From positions 1,302,001-1,366,000 of the forward strand of contig LATX02000200.1 of assembly GCA_001466705.2 (NCBI GenBank): DNA of 64,000 bases, written 5' to 3'. This document shows, piece after piece, positions 1 to 9,609 of this stretch. Made by a program: the position numbers and the translations under genes. This DNA comes from Moniliophthora roreri. Its lineage: Eukaryota > Basidiomycota > Agaricomycetes > Agaricales > Marasmiaceae. The notes under the pieces are model-generated. The model had not been told where the DNA came from. It ran no database searches and saw only the letters and a program-made list of their open reading frames with translations. Numbering within the stretch: position 1 is the stretch's first letter; every line of letters starts with the position of its first letter.

Positions 1-591
1 TTGAATTTCTACTGACACTTTTGCTTTACAGGAAGATCATGGAAAGCCTCCGAATTACGACTGAAGAGCTTCCAAGACTTGCACACGTTGTGGTACGTCC
101 TGTTGCGAGAGCGAAATTTACTCGCTACGCAAAAGGAGGAGGTCAGAAGAATAGGTGCAGTACCCGTATTGACTGCGTTTCGGTACAAAACGAGACAGGT
201 GCTAGTACCTCTATATTGTTGTGCGCACAATCTCATTGTTCTTGCTTTACAGGTCAAAAAGTCTATGGCTCGCATCAAGTACGTCATGAATGAACGGCGA
301 CTGGCATATGAGGGTGCTGTCAAACTGGCAGAGCAAGAGAAACAAGACCATCTTGACCGGGTGGTTTTGGATCACCAAATGTCCCAGTACTATAAGGAAC
401 GAAAGCAGCTCCGCTGGAGGGAAGCTAACCGGGAGAAGAGGCAGGAGGCGAAGGAGGCGAAGACATCGGCGAAGACAGCTGAGGTAGAGCCTGTATCAAC
501 AAATGTAGACGTTACTACTCAGGCTCAAGCACATTCAGAAGGTTCTGCGCAAGTCGGGTCGCAAGACACCCCCGAAAGTAGAGCACAGTAG
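1..591 (+). CDS. MRPL4: Mitochondrial ribosomal protein uL29m (MRP-L47 family), 3' part
   Basis: Large-subunit protein of the mitochondrial ribosome. The window opens inside an intron ending at 31 (ctttacag). Exon 32-198 carries [14 protein letters not shown] and the family hallmark [13 protein letters not shown] second intron, 199-252 (54 nt, gtgcta...ttacag), is followed by an exon that reads [16 protein letters not shown] and ends at TAG 589-591. The tail is charged and K/E/A-rich, as is usual in fungal members. The 5' exon(s) lie outside the window. The 54-nt intron is a multiple of three and has no stop, so unspliced message would read through. The last ~30 bp and the 3' UTR recur in a diverged copy near 1630-1740. 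Confidence 0.88.
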
Positions 592-1731
592 ATACTTGGT
601 ACCCTTATTCTACTACATTTTGCATAATCATCCTTTGAATTATGAATCCCGTGTCAAGGTCAAGAGGGAATTCCAAGAACGATCGTGCATTGAATCTCCA
701 ACAGGTATGCCACATAATTGGTCGTACTCCCAGATCATGAAACCAATACGTATCCACCACTTACTGGCGCAGACGACCTGGAGAAGCATGAACGCGTTGT
801 CGAAACAGATCTCATTGACAAATTGTTCCTCTCATTAACAAAAGCCTCCTACGCCCCTTCCACTGCCGCTGTTATTCGGTGCAGGTGTATAGCGGGAAAC
901 GCCGAACCATAATCAGTAACATTCTTGTCCCTCGCTTCCTCTCCTTCGACGCGGGGCGACGCGGGGGAGAGATGTATACGCAGTCGTTCCATCGTTTCAA
1001 ATGCCCAGCTGGGATTGGGGTTGGTAGTGTCCTCGTCCTGCGCAATGGCACCCGCTGCATCGACATTCAGAGCTGGGGTCTTCTTCCTTGGTCGTAGAGA
1101 GGTGCGGTAGCTGTTTGCGGCGGATACTCATGTACTGTTGTTATATAGGGAAAGCGCAGATGCGGAGTGAGAAGAGGAGATGAGATCGTAGATTTTCGTC
1201 TGTTAGAATCTATAGATATAGTCAACTTGTGTAAATAAGTAGCGAAGAAAATGAGGAGGAGTACTTACCGCAGCCTCTCGTTGGACTATCCCCAGAATAC
1301 CATAGAGGGACGTCGTCTTGTTCTCCCCTTCTTGTACCACCTCTCATTCACCCTGTTCGCCGACTCTCTCTGAGCCTATCCATGACGACTCAAGGACCAT
1401 GATATCAAGGGCATCGGCTTCACTCCGCCTAAGGATTAGCATGAACTCGGGAGATGAAAACCTTAACCTTAGACCTTGATGTGCTGCTGGACCAGGGCTA
1501 CTTCATGTTTGAAACGTGAAGGTGGCATCCGGGACCGTCGTTTACTGTTCAAAACCTCTTGTGAGCGGATCATCTAATTAGTACATTGACCAATGAGCGA
1601 GCGGGTGAACGTCCTGTTTGCCAATGGTAGGCGCCGCGAGTCACCCCAAGCTAAGCACAGTAGACACTTACCACCCTTATTCTATTACGTTTTGCATAAC
1701 CATCCTTTGAATTATGGGTCTCATGTCAAGG
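592..1731. other. Region between uL29m and SDHAF1; relic coding-like stretches
   Basis: No intact gene is supported. 718-912 (+) contains a protein-like stretch with the segment GADDLEKHERVVETDLIDKL. On the minus strand about 850-1130 is open and reads DEDTTNPNPSWAFETMERLR, but that frame has no upstream ATG (a stop precedes it). The two overlap at their ends on opposite strands, so at most one was ever coding. About 1630-1740 is a diverged direct repeat of about 560-685 (the end of uL29m plus its 3' flank). I recognise nothing in 1110-1630. Confidence 0.4.
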
Positions 1732-1740
1732 TCAAGAAGG
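1630..1740 (+). repeat. Diverged direct repeat of the uL29m 3' end (copy of ~560-685)
   Basis: Both stretches share, in order, a 'gcacagtaga.actt' block, 'acccttattcta.tac.ttttgcata', 'catcctttgaattatg' and 'gtcaaggtcaaga'. The first copy spans the last codons, stop and 3' flank of uL29m. The second lies directly before the 3' end of SDHAF1 and overlaps its stop region. The spacing is about 1.07 kb in the same orientation. The simplest reading is an old segmental duplication whose middle has diverged; the second copy keeps only a remnant of the uL29m tail. Confidence 0.65.
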
Positions 1741-2115
1741 AATCTTGGTCGATTCGGAATTCTGTATAGCACGCCTCCAATTACGATCCCAATCCCTCAT
1801 CTCTTCCGACACCCAACAATCCTTCACAGATGGTGTTTCATACATCTCCAACTGCCTTTTGCCTTTCCTCAATAAATGCTCAATAGTACTGACGTCCCTC
1901 GGCGAGATGTTTGACGCATTGGTCCGGAATGTGTATCGAACGAACAGAGAGAACTTGAGTCTGCTTGCAGGAGGTTTAGATCTGACCATACGGAGTGCTC
2001 TAGTACCGGAAAAGCCAACTGAGTGAGATGGAGCAGTGAAAAAATTGTCCACGTACCTTCGATAAAGGGCGAGAGCCTCTTTTTGCAAGCCAGACTTTCT
2101 TAGCGTCGGCGACAT
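1732..2115 (-). CDS. SDHAF1: Succinate dehydrogenase assembly factor 1 (LYR protein)
   Basis: Small LYR-motif chaperone that helps insert iron-sulfur clusters into the SDH iron-sulfur subunit in the mitochondrial matrix. Two exons: 2057-2115 and 1732-1999, separated by a 57-nt phase-2 intron (2000-2056, gtacgt...tactag). The product is 108 aa. Visible hallmarks are the N-terminal LQKEALALYRR (LYR motif), then ALRMVRSKPPASR, FRTNASNISPRDVSTIEHL, and a basic C-terminal part with MYETPSVKDCWV, all in family order and at normal family length. The intron is a multiple of three without a stop, so the reading frame stays open even if unspliced. A broken second copy lies at 8209-8530. Confidence 0.88.
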   Translation of the reverse strand: MSPTLRKSGLQKEALALYRRYVDNFFTAPSHSVGFSGTRALRMVRSKPPASRLKFSLFVRYTFRTNASNISPRDVSTIEHLLRKGKRQLEMYETPSVKDCWVSEEMRDWDRNWRRAIQNSESTKIPS

Positions 2116-3437
2116 GGTCGCGGATGACGAGTACTTGAGTACCGGGTACTAGTAGTGGTACGGAACAGTCGACAGGCGAGTTCGTACGAAAAAGCTTCGT
2201 AGGAGGACACTAACCCAAATTTTTGCACTGTGTTCCACACAGGTTGAACCGGGATGCTATGTGGGATGCTCCGGGTTGAGAACGTTGAGATCTGAGTACA
2301 ATTTGACCGGGACACGGCACGACGCGGAAACAAACTCCGGCATTTCAGACAAGCCCTCAACACAACGACAACAATCACATCTCCTACTCCACCTGGAATT
2401 AAGTGAATGCAATCCAGAAATGGTTTTCTGCTCCCGGAAATGGACCGGTACTTATGCCTTTAATTTCTGAGAACTTCAAGTCTGACCCGGTACTTGCTCG
2501 ACATGTCTGCAGCAGTCAGAAAGTTGAAATTCAATTGCTCCTTGAGCGTGCAACGCTGATAGCAGTACATCAGGTCTCATTTTCCCTCAAAATGTGGCCG
2601 GTATGTCCCCATCGTAACCTCGAACGGTTATTGGGTTACGATTAGATCTGAACGGACTTACTACTAGCAGGTTGTGACCGGGTTATGGCTGTCTTTACGG
2701 TTCTCGTATCCGCTCAAGTTATATTCTTCAGCGCAATTATGAGTGGTTCACTAAGGAATTCTGACAAGGTTTTTCACAGGGATATACTCATCACTTTACT
2801 AGTCACCAATGGTTGCCAAGAGTCTTGAACGACGCTGCCGCGCGGGCTGAAGAGTTGATGTTTTTCTGTAGTATGTTTGACTACAACGAATGTCGCCCAA
2901 GTGGTCGCTGGACGGAACAGGGATGAACCAGAAAAACAGAAGCTGTTCCCCCCCCTAGCTCTTTAATGGGTAAAGTAAAGAACTAAGGCTCTAACACTTC
3001 AACTAGAGTCATCAGCTAGTAGCTGGTTTTCCTCGCCACCTTGATTCCAGGAATTGGTTTTCTATGATCGTTAGAAGTGTTCGGCCTCTCCGAGCCGAGG
3101 TAATTTTCCTCGGCTCAGATCCTAGGCATTGATTCGCTTTGAGCTGGTACTATTTCGGCTGGTGAGCTCCGGATTTCTCGGCCAACAGCGTTGAATCTTG
3201 ATTATCGAGACTGGTCTTCCTCAATCGTCAGTACCGAGGTATGGATGTGGTTTAGGGGTATCCATACTTGGAATTCATCCGTTAGAAAAAGGTATTGACG
3301 GCCTTCGCATTGATTCAGATATCTTCAATTAGACCTGTCAATCAGTGCTCCACGCTCGGCCCATATCCCATTGACATCTTCCATTTGTGCGCTGAGCTTT
3401 CCTTTTACACATATCTCTGTGTCTACCTTCAAATACC
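2116..3437. other. Intergenic region without recognised gene
   Basis: It holds the SDHAF1 upstream region at its left end, part of which (about 2116-2215) recurs at 8460-8575. The rest contains only short unsupported reading frames. A C7 run lies near 2950-2956. I see no repeat-element termini or RNA gene. Confidence 0.5.
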
Positions 3438-5340
3438 ATGTCTTTCCTTCAAAGGGCTTCCCAGTTCACTAATCAAGGTGGAAATTTCACGTGTGTCACA
3501 GGAAACCTGGTACAAAATCTGCAACAAAAGGAAAGAGAATGGACGATTTGGGATGAGGTATGTTACTACAGACCACTCGTGTATTCTACTTTACAGTTAC
3601 TGACAGACAACGCTCGGTATAAACGGGTTCCAGCAGGCAAAGTTTATATCAAGAAGACCATAAGCGATACGAATGTTAGAAGATACGGGAAAACTTACCG
3701 AAGTTGGTCGAGTGTGGGGGGCTCGTCGTATCGCCAGTGTCGCCTGCCTTTACGGCGAAGATAAAGGCTTGGAGTCTCTGTATGTCAATTACAGCGGACG
3801 AGATGCTGACAAAGTAGGAAGAAATTTTCTTTCCAATGGTGCTATCACTGATGAGATCTGTTTGTAGGCCTTTGAAAAAGACTTCGAGCAATTCTCTCGC
3901 TTCAGGTGACTTGCCCTCATCTTCGTCAGTAGCAACAAACTTACGAGAAGACCCCTCATCAAACAGGAAGGTACATGTTGTTCAACTTTTCGTTTCGGTT
4001 ACAATGACGGCCACTATACGCCACCAGCACCGATTTTTTATGACGGTGAGGAACCGTTCACTATCCTCTCATATTGGGTTTTGCACTGATCTCCCTGAAC
4101 TCTTGTGTAGCGCTTGTTCCAGTTATCCATATCTTTGAACGAAGCGGATTTTCCGGCCTTGTATATATGTATATTCATTCACAGTTATTCCAACTTATCA
4201 CTTCCCCAGTTTGGAGTGGTCTCCATAGCAGATGACACAGCGGTAGGATAAGTTCTATTGATTCTTTTCATCAGTATTGACGCGTAAGTCTACAGGACTT
4301 CGGTGATCTCTGGGTTGACCCAAGAACAGGCGCTCTGCGTAAAGGACCATATGTGGGATATTCATTCAACCGTACCTTCACTGCCGCCGGCTTCGAGGAA
4401 AACGTAGCCGCTCGTGGCGAACACCACCTCTTACCCATCCACGCGTACAGTGACTCTGTCTTCACCTACCTCACCAGTGTCCTATCCACAAAAATTCTCG
4501 TCCAAGGAATCAATTTGTCCAGCAGAGGAAGTTTGGAACGCGTGCCAACCGAAGACGCCGTGACGAGATTAACACTCCTACCTGGCACAGTGTACATTCG
4601 AAGTTGCCGAATGGTTGTTGCCAAACGGCCAGGAGATGTGAAGGGATGGTATTACAGCCTACAGTGCGTGCGGGGTGTACCGGATGCGATGCACCAAGTC
4701 AGAATGGATGACAGTTCATTACGGTATGTATGCACCGTGAAGAGTGGATATCTGTGCTCATCAGGGATGCAGGTTGACGATCTCACCGTTGGACATTCAG
4801 CACTTGCAGAACCGAGTTCTACTACGAACTACATCCTGTCATAGAATGGCACAGTTTCGTGGAATCCTGGCTGTTGCAGGCACATAGGGCACATAGTATG
4901 CTGAACCGACACGGGCTTCAAGAAGACGGATGGAAAGAGTTTTGTGGGTTCCGATCGTCGTTTTTGTATACATCCACCGACTCACGACAGCGGTCCTTGA
5001 TGGTTTCTGGCTCGAACTCTGCTGCATAAATGAGGAGATATCACGAAAATCAACAAACAAGTCCGCTTACCTCTTTATCCGACCGAACCCCAAACCATCA
5101 GATTATGAAACCATCTGGAGCTCCTGGGCAAAGCAAGAGAGATATTTCTGGTCACTCGACCCCTTTGGGCACGAAAAGATGGCGGAGGATGTGCGAGTGT
5201 CTCTGGGGCCTCCATCACGTTCAGCATAGAAATTATGCATGATTGGTGGGATCGTGACGCCTACGATGTCCTATGAGAACTCCATGTTTTCAACGACTTC
5301 CCCCAACAACCAAATCTTCTCGATCTCTCGGATAACCGGT
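3438..5340 (+). pseudogene. Decayed member of a repetitive Agaricomycete gene family of unknown function
   Basis: I recognise the pattern of a family present in many mushrooms, usually annotated only as hypothetical. The N-terminus reads ASQFTNQGGNFTCVTGN, WTIWDE, YKRVPAGKVYIKK. Then come YGEDKG...YVNYSGRDA, KDFEQFSR, a degraded FGYNDG...PIFYD block, DPRTGALRKGPYV (4318-4350), GTVYIRSCRMVVAKRPGDV, and near the end SAYLFIRPNPKPSDYETIWS and ERYFWSLDPFG (5060-5170). Typical introns fit at 3558-3596 and 3814-3867. Several blocks can only be reached by changing frame without a plausible intron: at a G6 run near 3715-3721, and at a 5-bp tandem duplication near 3990-4000. Frame changes around 4800-4960 add to this. 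I call it a pseudogene; assembly error is the alternative. No function is known to me. Confidence 0.6.
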
Positions 5341-5520
5341 TCTTCGAGTCTCCGGCGATCTGGCTCGATTTGAAAAAATCGAGGGTACGTGTGGCTTGTA
5401 GTATTTTCACTTTACCGTTGAGTATAACTCAATATAGCATCACCTCAAGGCGATAATGGCATGGTCGTCGACGACGCGATGGACGTTGATTGAGAGACAA
5501 CAACGTGAGAGTCTATGTAT

Positions 5521-7208
5521 TCACGACATACTGTCATTGTACATCTCGGGTTCAATGGAGGTGAGCATGTTTAAGACACCACCACTCATCCCGGACGGGT
5601 TTGGGACCACTGATAACACTAGCCCTGAAAGAGTCTTCGTTGGCTCCTTTTTATCAGGTTGTTTCATGTCACGCAAGATCGACGGCGTAAACTTGAGGAA
5701 CTCACCCGGTTCGATCCTAATGAGAGCATACTGCGAACCTGAGAAAAAATAAGCCAAGTTGCTGTCTTTAGGATCCGGGAGCACAGTGTCGACCATCTGG
5801 AAATTGACCTCCCTCAACGAAGGCCACTCCGAGACAATACTATGGGGTCCTGCAATAACGGTGTCATCGTCTACACAATTTATAGGTAAAAAGGAGGGAA
5901 GAGGAGACAAAGCAGACATGGATATAATTTTCGCCACTGAAGACATACGCCTGATCCTCGCGCCCCGGAACAAGTGAGATTGCATCAACGTTCTCAAAGC
6001 CTGCTGATTTCAATGATGGCCAATCATCAAAAATTCGTCTAGGCTTTTGAGAGATTGAGCTGTTGCCTGGATCTGAGAGCCATCATGAGAGAATATTCAT
6101 CAGTGATCGATGATTGCCTGCGTACCTGACTGGAATTTGATGACAGCGTATCTGTCCGTGATAAAGACGTACACTTCGTCGTTACTGCCAGGACGACGAA
6201 TTATGGCATCGACAGTGCCAAGCTTTGCCTCTCTTCAAAGCCGGCCATACCAGAACGATTAGTGTAGGGCCCTTTACGATTTTGTAATTCAGTGGTGCAG
6301 CGCTCTCAACCAGAATTGACAATATCGAGCATGCACGCACGAGGCGGGCGGGGGGCAGGCGATACTCCGACATGAGGATTGGATACTGACAGACTACTCG
6401 CTGGTGCTGGGAATTCACTCAGCGAGTGAAACATTATCTCGACCGCATCATGATGACCAGCCTCCCACAGACGTCTGAGTCCCTCGTGCTGATCATCGGG
6501 GGGGGGACACGTGTCACCGTCTTTATACGGGAAGTGATAGACAGGTATGCCTTTGCCTCGGATGATGTGAGGCAGTTTCTTGAACGAAATAGCGTAATCT
6601 CCGAGAACCGACTGGTCGAAGTATGGGTTATCCTAAATAACTACAACACGGTCACCTTTCCATTTTCGTGCGGAGCGAATGAGGTGATGTCTAACACCTC
6701 CAGGGAATGCCACTGCGTGCTGAGGGGAGGGAGGGCGATCCTTGGACACGTCATCGACTTCGAGTCCACCTCGGACAAAGATCTCGTATTGAAAACGATG
6801 GGGTGACGGCTCCCGACACTGCCAGAGTCTGAGGCGTTCGGTCACCCCGTAGTGTTGTACTGGCAGGACAAAAATAGAAGGAGCGTTGCTATCAATATAG
6901 GATCTAAGGTTGTACTTCGGAAGATCAAAGTCGTTCCGTCCAGGTACTTGGCGTGGTCGGAAACCATGTGTAAAAAAAGAGAAAGGGGGTTCAAGGTCCC
7001 AGCGGATAAGACGTTGCATAGGGTAACGAACGGGAAAACTGGGTTCGCGTGCGTACACATCTCTACTGCGCAAGGCATCGCGCAACGTTTCGTTCTCTAC
7101 GCCACTTGCTTTCGCAATGGTCTCGAGTACCACTTTTTCACAATCCTGAGACTCTCGAAACCGTTCTATGGTGGATGATATAAGAAGATATTGGTGAGTT
7201 TCTTTCAT
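5521..7208 (-). pseudogene. Broken ADP-ribosyltransferase (pierisin/enterotoxin-A-like) fused to hemopexin repeats
   Basis: Toxin-like gene, read right to left. From ATG 7208 the frame gives an ART domain: an arginine motif LIRWDLEPPFSFFTHGFRPR, then SNAPSIFV, YEIFVRGGLEVDDV and an ARTT-like loop QHAVAFPGGV followed by IRSARKW. An in-frame TAG at 6633-6635 interrupts it; family-like residues (DNPYFD) follow in the same frame. Hemopexin-type repeats (about 50 residues each, WPALK...VDAI...VYVFITDRYAVIKF; WPSLKSAGFENVDAI...AYVFSG; WPSLREVNFQMVDTV...AYFFSGSQYALIRI) run from 6300 to 5680. They have an intron at 6067-6125 and a one-base frame break near 6228-6236. In the loop the expected catalytic Glu is Ala, and the usual S-T-S strand is degraded. 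Hemopexin repeats could bind a surface ligand (inference). It is not expected to give an active protein. Confidence 0.62.
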
Positions 7209-8208
7209 GGGTATGGCCTGGTTAGCTCTGGCAACACATGAGAATCTGGGGTAGAGGATTGAGGAGAGGGAAATATAATTACAGGGTTACGCCGCGAACA
7301 CAAGGACGAGTTGAAAATGGATACAGTAGGATTAGGAGAGGGTAAATAAAGGGTCAAGAAAGCCTCCATTCGTTAATGGTTCCACGAACCGGCAGGCGCC
7401 ACGTTGGAGTGTGAATTCGACGAACGGAGTGCATTCCGAGAGATAAGATTAAGCCTGCATTTGCGACATCAGAGGTTGAGACCGATGATGACAAAAGTCA
7501 ACTTACTCTTGAGCTCCCTGCGTCCATCTTGACGGATTCACATACTTTTCGCTCTCCCTGGATCTCGCTTACCCCCGTACACGCCCCTTCAGTGTTTGGG
7601 TTTCAGGTTTCACTGGAACCCTGATGCTCGAGCCTGTCCGGATAAGCACAGGCAAAACCACGTCTCTGAGCTGTGAGTGGTCAGAAATCTGCTGACTTAG
7701 GTAGGTAGGCTGATCCCTCATGCCCATCTATACGCTTCGGGCAAGTCAAGGAACGCCAGTAGACGCCAGTCTACATATCAACATCTATCAACGAACGTGT
7801 GAGCAGCAGCTCGGATGGCACCGAGGAAAAAAAGGGAGAAAACCACGTCTGTTGATCGAGTGTTTATACGAGAGTATTCACTCCACTCGAGTAACCAACA
7901 CCAGCGGAATATCCTGTCTTCTCCCAGCCCAGCGCGTATACCACAATTTCCGGGTGGCGACACTTGCCAGACAACCAGTTTTTTTAAAAGTTTTAGATCG
8001 TCGCGGATTCACGTGAGCTTGAGGTAAATCAGACCATCCACGTAGCCTGGCAAGCCGTCTTTACTCACACAGAAGATAAGTCGTTCTGTGTATAGTAAAC
8101 CATCCACGTACTGCCGGGTCTTGGGCGCAGAGGCTAAAGGGAGAATACGGTCCACATAAGATTGCCAGAACAGTGGTTCAGAACTTACTCAGTCTTCTGT
8201 GAATTCGA
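7209..8208. other. Intergenic region without recognised gene
   Basis: Only short chance reading frames. A 12-bp sequence accatccacgta occurs twice (about 8033 and 8099) within a stretch that looks weakly coding on the minus strand. I could not identify it. No repeats with element-like ends and no RNA gene were seen. Confidence 0.4.
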
Positions 8209-8530
8209 GGCTAAGAAGGAACCTTCATGAACTTGGAATTCTGTACAGCACGTCTCCTATGATCCCAGTCCCACGTCTCATCTTACACTCAACGGTCCTT
8301 CCCAGATGGTCTTTGGTGTGCTGGTTCGGAATGAGAGATCCGCTTGCACTGACCACGCAGAGCGCTCTAATCCAATTGAGTGAGATGGGCAAGTGAAAAG
8401 GTAGCCACATACTTTCTATAGAGGGCGAGAACCTCCTGCAGGCCGGACTTTGTCAGAAACGATGTCGCTGATGATGGGTACAAGGCAGTGGCAGTACGGA
8501 ACGAAGTTCCGGTCGACAAGCTCATTTAAA
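8209..8530 (-). pseudogene. Truncated duplicate of SDHAF1 with its promoter
   Basis: Side-by-side reading with 1729-2190 shows the same order of blocks: ggaattctgta.agcacg, atcccagtcccacgtctcat, cagatggt, tggttcggaatg, agtgctctaatcc-like, gagtgagatggg, gggcgagaacctcctgcagg.cggactt. The start region, then the upstream 'cagtacggaac...ggtcgacaag' and 'ttcgtgggaggaca', follow. Relative to the intact gene the middle of exon 2 has lost roughly 100 bp, with a further ~40-bp loss. No open frame covers the remnant, so it is a pseudogene. Because the copied segment includes the intron and promoter it arose by DNA duplication, not retroposition. It lies 6.4 kb from its parent in the same orientation. 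Confidence 0.75.
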
Positions 8531-8948
8531 TAGTAACCTTAAGACGGAAAGGTTCGTGGGAGGACAGTGGCAATATGTACACCTCTAACGTTCTACTAGT
8601 GTTCCAGGTCATTCGGTAACTAGTATTTTGATACATCAATATAGGCTGCTACAGTACTAAACACGATTAGGTGCTTGTTCTTCCATCAAACGCACCCCAT
8701 TCCTGCACCGTTGTATCTACGTCCCAAGGACCCGGATCGCCGGGTAGATCCCATTCGTGCGTGTCCTGGCTGCAAGATGCGAAGCCTAAATGTGACACTC
8801 GGATGGTATGGGCAAGGACAATCCATGAATGTACGACAAGCAAGCATGATGCTAGAAGTGAAGTAGAACCCTGGCAAGGATGTCGTCAACGTACTAATGG
8901 GTCTTTGAGTCATCTAGAAGAATGCCTAAACCCTTAATTGTACTCACC
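8531..8948. other. Region downstream of PSF1; possible zinc-ribbon gene relic
   Basis: 8672-8866 (+) is open and reads THPIPAPLYLRPKDP then RVDPIRACPGCKM. This faintly resembles the C-terminal zinc-ribbon segment of Mio/SEA4-type proteins (a CPGC knuckle). The expected second half with its cysteines is absent. It is too short and isolated to call a gene. Confidence 0.25.
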
Positions 8949-9554
8949 CTATGCTACCTCCTCCAAATAACCTTGAACTATCAGATGCTCAATATCGGCA
9001 CGTCTGACCATGAACCTCTGGCCCTTCTGGAAGTCAATGCTTCCCAACTCCGTCTGAATGACTCCACAGTCCTTCACAACATATACGAGAACATGTAGAT
9101 CCTTTGGCGGATTGGTGATGCTGGCCGTGATATCGAGTTCATGTGAGAACTCTGAGCGAAACTCCATTACAGAGTTATTGTACTGGCGCAGGTAATCAAC
9201 TTCGTAGGGTGAAAGTTTGCTCCTAATATCCTGAGTCGAAAGGATATGGGGAAGCGCACCACCAACGGACCAGTACATGTCCCTAAGCCGATCGACGCGA
9301 TGCGAGTGATAAGCCAAAAGACAGCGTTTGTTTCTCGATATCGCGGTTTGGATGATAAGTAGAGCAGGCGGAGGTTGACCGTCCCCGTCCGATAAGGCAA
9401 GAGTATCCGCTGCTTTTTCGAGGTCGCGTTGTTCTCGGATGAGAGACCTGACCAAAGAGTCATTGTACTTGAGTAGAGTATCTGTCTGAGTGGATCTGCG
9501 CGATTCCATGACTAACTGAGTGGCGAGATCCCCCAATTGACGTGTTTCCGACAT
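8949..9554 (-). CDS. PSF1: GINS complex subunit Psf1
   Basis: Psf1 is part of the GINS tetramer (Sld5-Psf1-Psf2-Psf3), which joins Cdc45 and Mcm2-7 in the CMG replicative helicase. Single exon, 201 aa, usual family length. Visible signatures: GDLATQLVMESRRS, LLKYNDSLVR, RNKRCLLAYHSHRVDRL, the SVGGALPHIL helix, LSPYEVDYLRQYN. The C-terminal B-domain reads VVKDCGVIQTELGSIDFQK and then FMVRRADIEHLIVQGYLEEV. I use the ATG at 9554 (MSETRQLG); the frame extends upstream only with non-ATG codons. It shares a 55-bp intergenic space with the divergent NDUFAF6-like gene. Confidence 0.96.
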   Translation of the reverse strand: MSETRQLGDLATQLVMESRRSTQTDTLLKYNDSLVRSLIREQRDLEKAADTLALSDGDGQPPPALLIIQTAISRNKRCLLAYHSHRVDRLRDMYWSVGGALPHILSTQDIRSKLSPYEVDYLRQYNNSVMEFRSEFSHELDITASITNPPKDLHVLVYVVKDCGVIQTELGSIDFQKGQRFMVRRADIEHLIVQGYLEEVA

Positions 9555-9609
9555 GGTGGACGTGAGCAAGGTTGAAAAAGTGTGACCGTCACGTTGACGT
9601 CTTTCTCCA
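9555..9609. promoter_or_regulatory. 55-bp divergent promoter between PSF1 and NDUFAF6-like gene
   Basis: The ATG codons of the two divergent genes are at 9554 (minus) and 9610 (plus). Both genes start with well supported coding exons, so transcription of each must begin inside this 55-bp gap, overlap the neighbour's 5' UTR, or begin within the neighbour. No TATA box is visible. Inference: shared regulation or overlapping 5' UTRs. Confidence 0.55.

Noticed and set aside
5700..5725. tRNA B-box-like ggttcgatcc
   Set aside because: No matching A-box or foldable cloverleaf nearby; it lies inside the hemopexin-coding sequence.
6426..7178. Plus-strand frames of 126 and 108 residues
   Set aside because: They lie opposite the ADP-ribosyltransferase relic, whose minus-strand frame carries the recognisable motifs.
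3438..7208. Frame breaks as pure sequencing error
   Set aside because: Breaks cluster in fast-evolving accessory genes, while about twenty conserved multi-exon genes in the same window keep perfect frames. Error is possible but less likely than decay.
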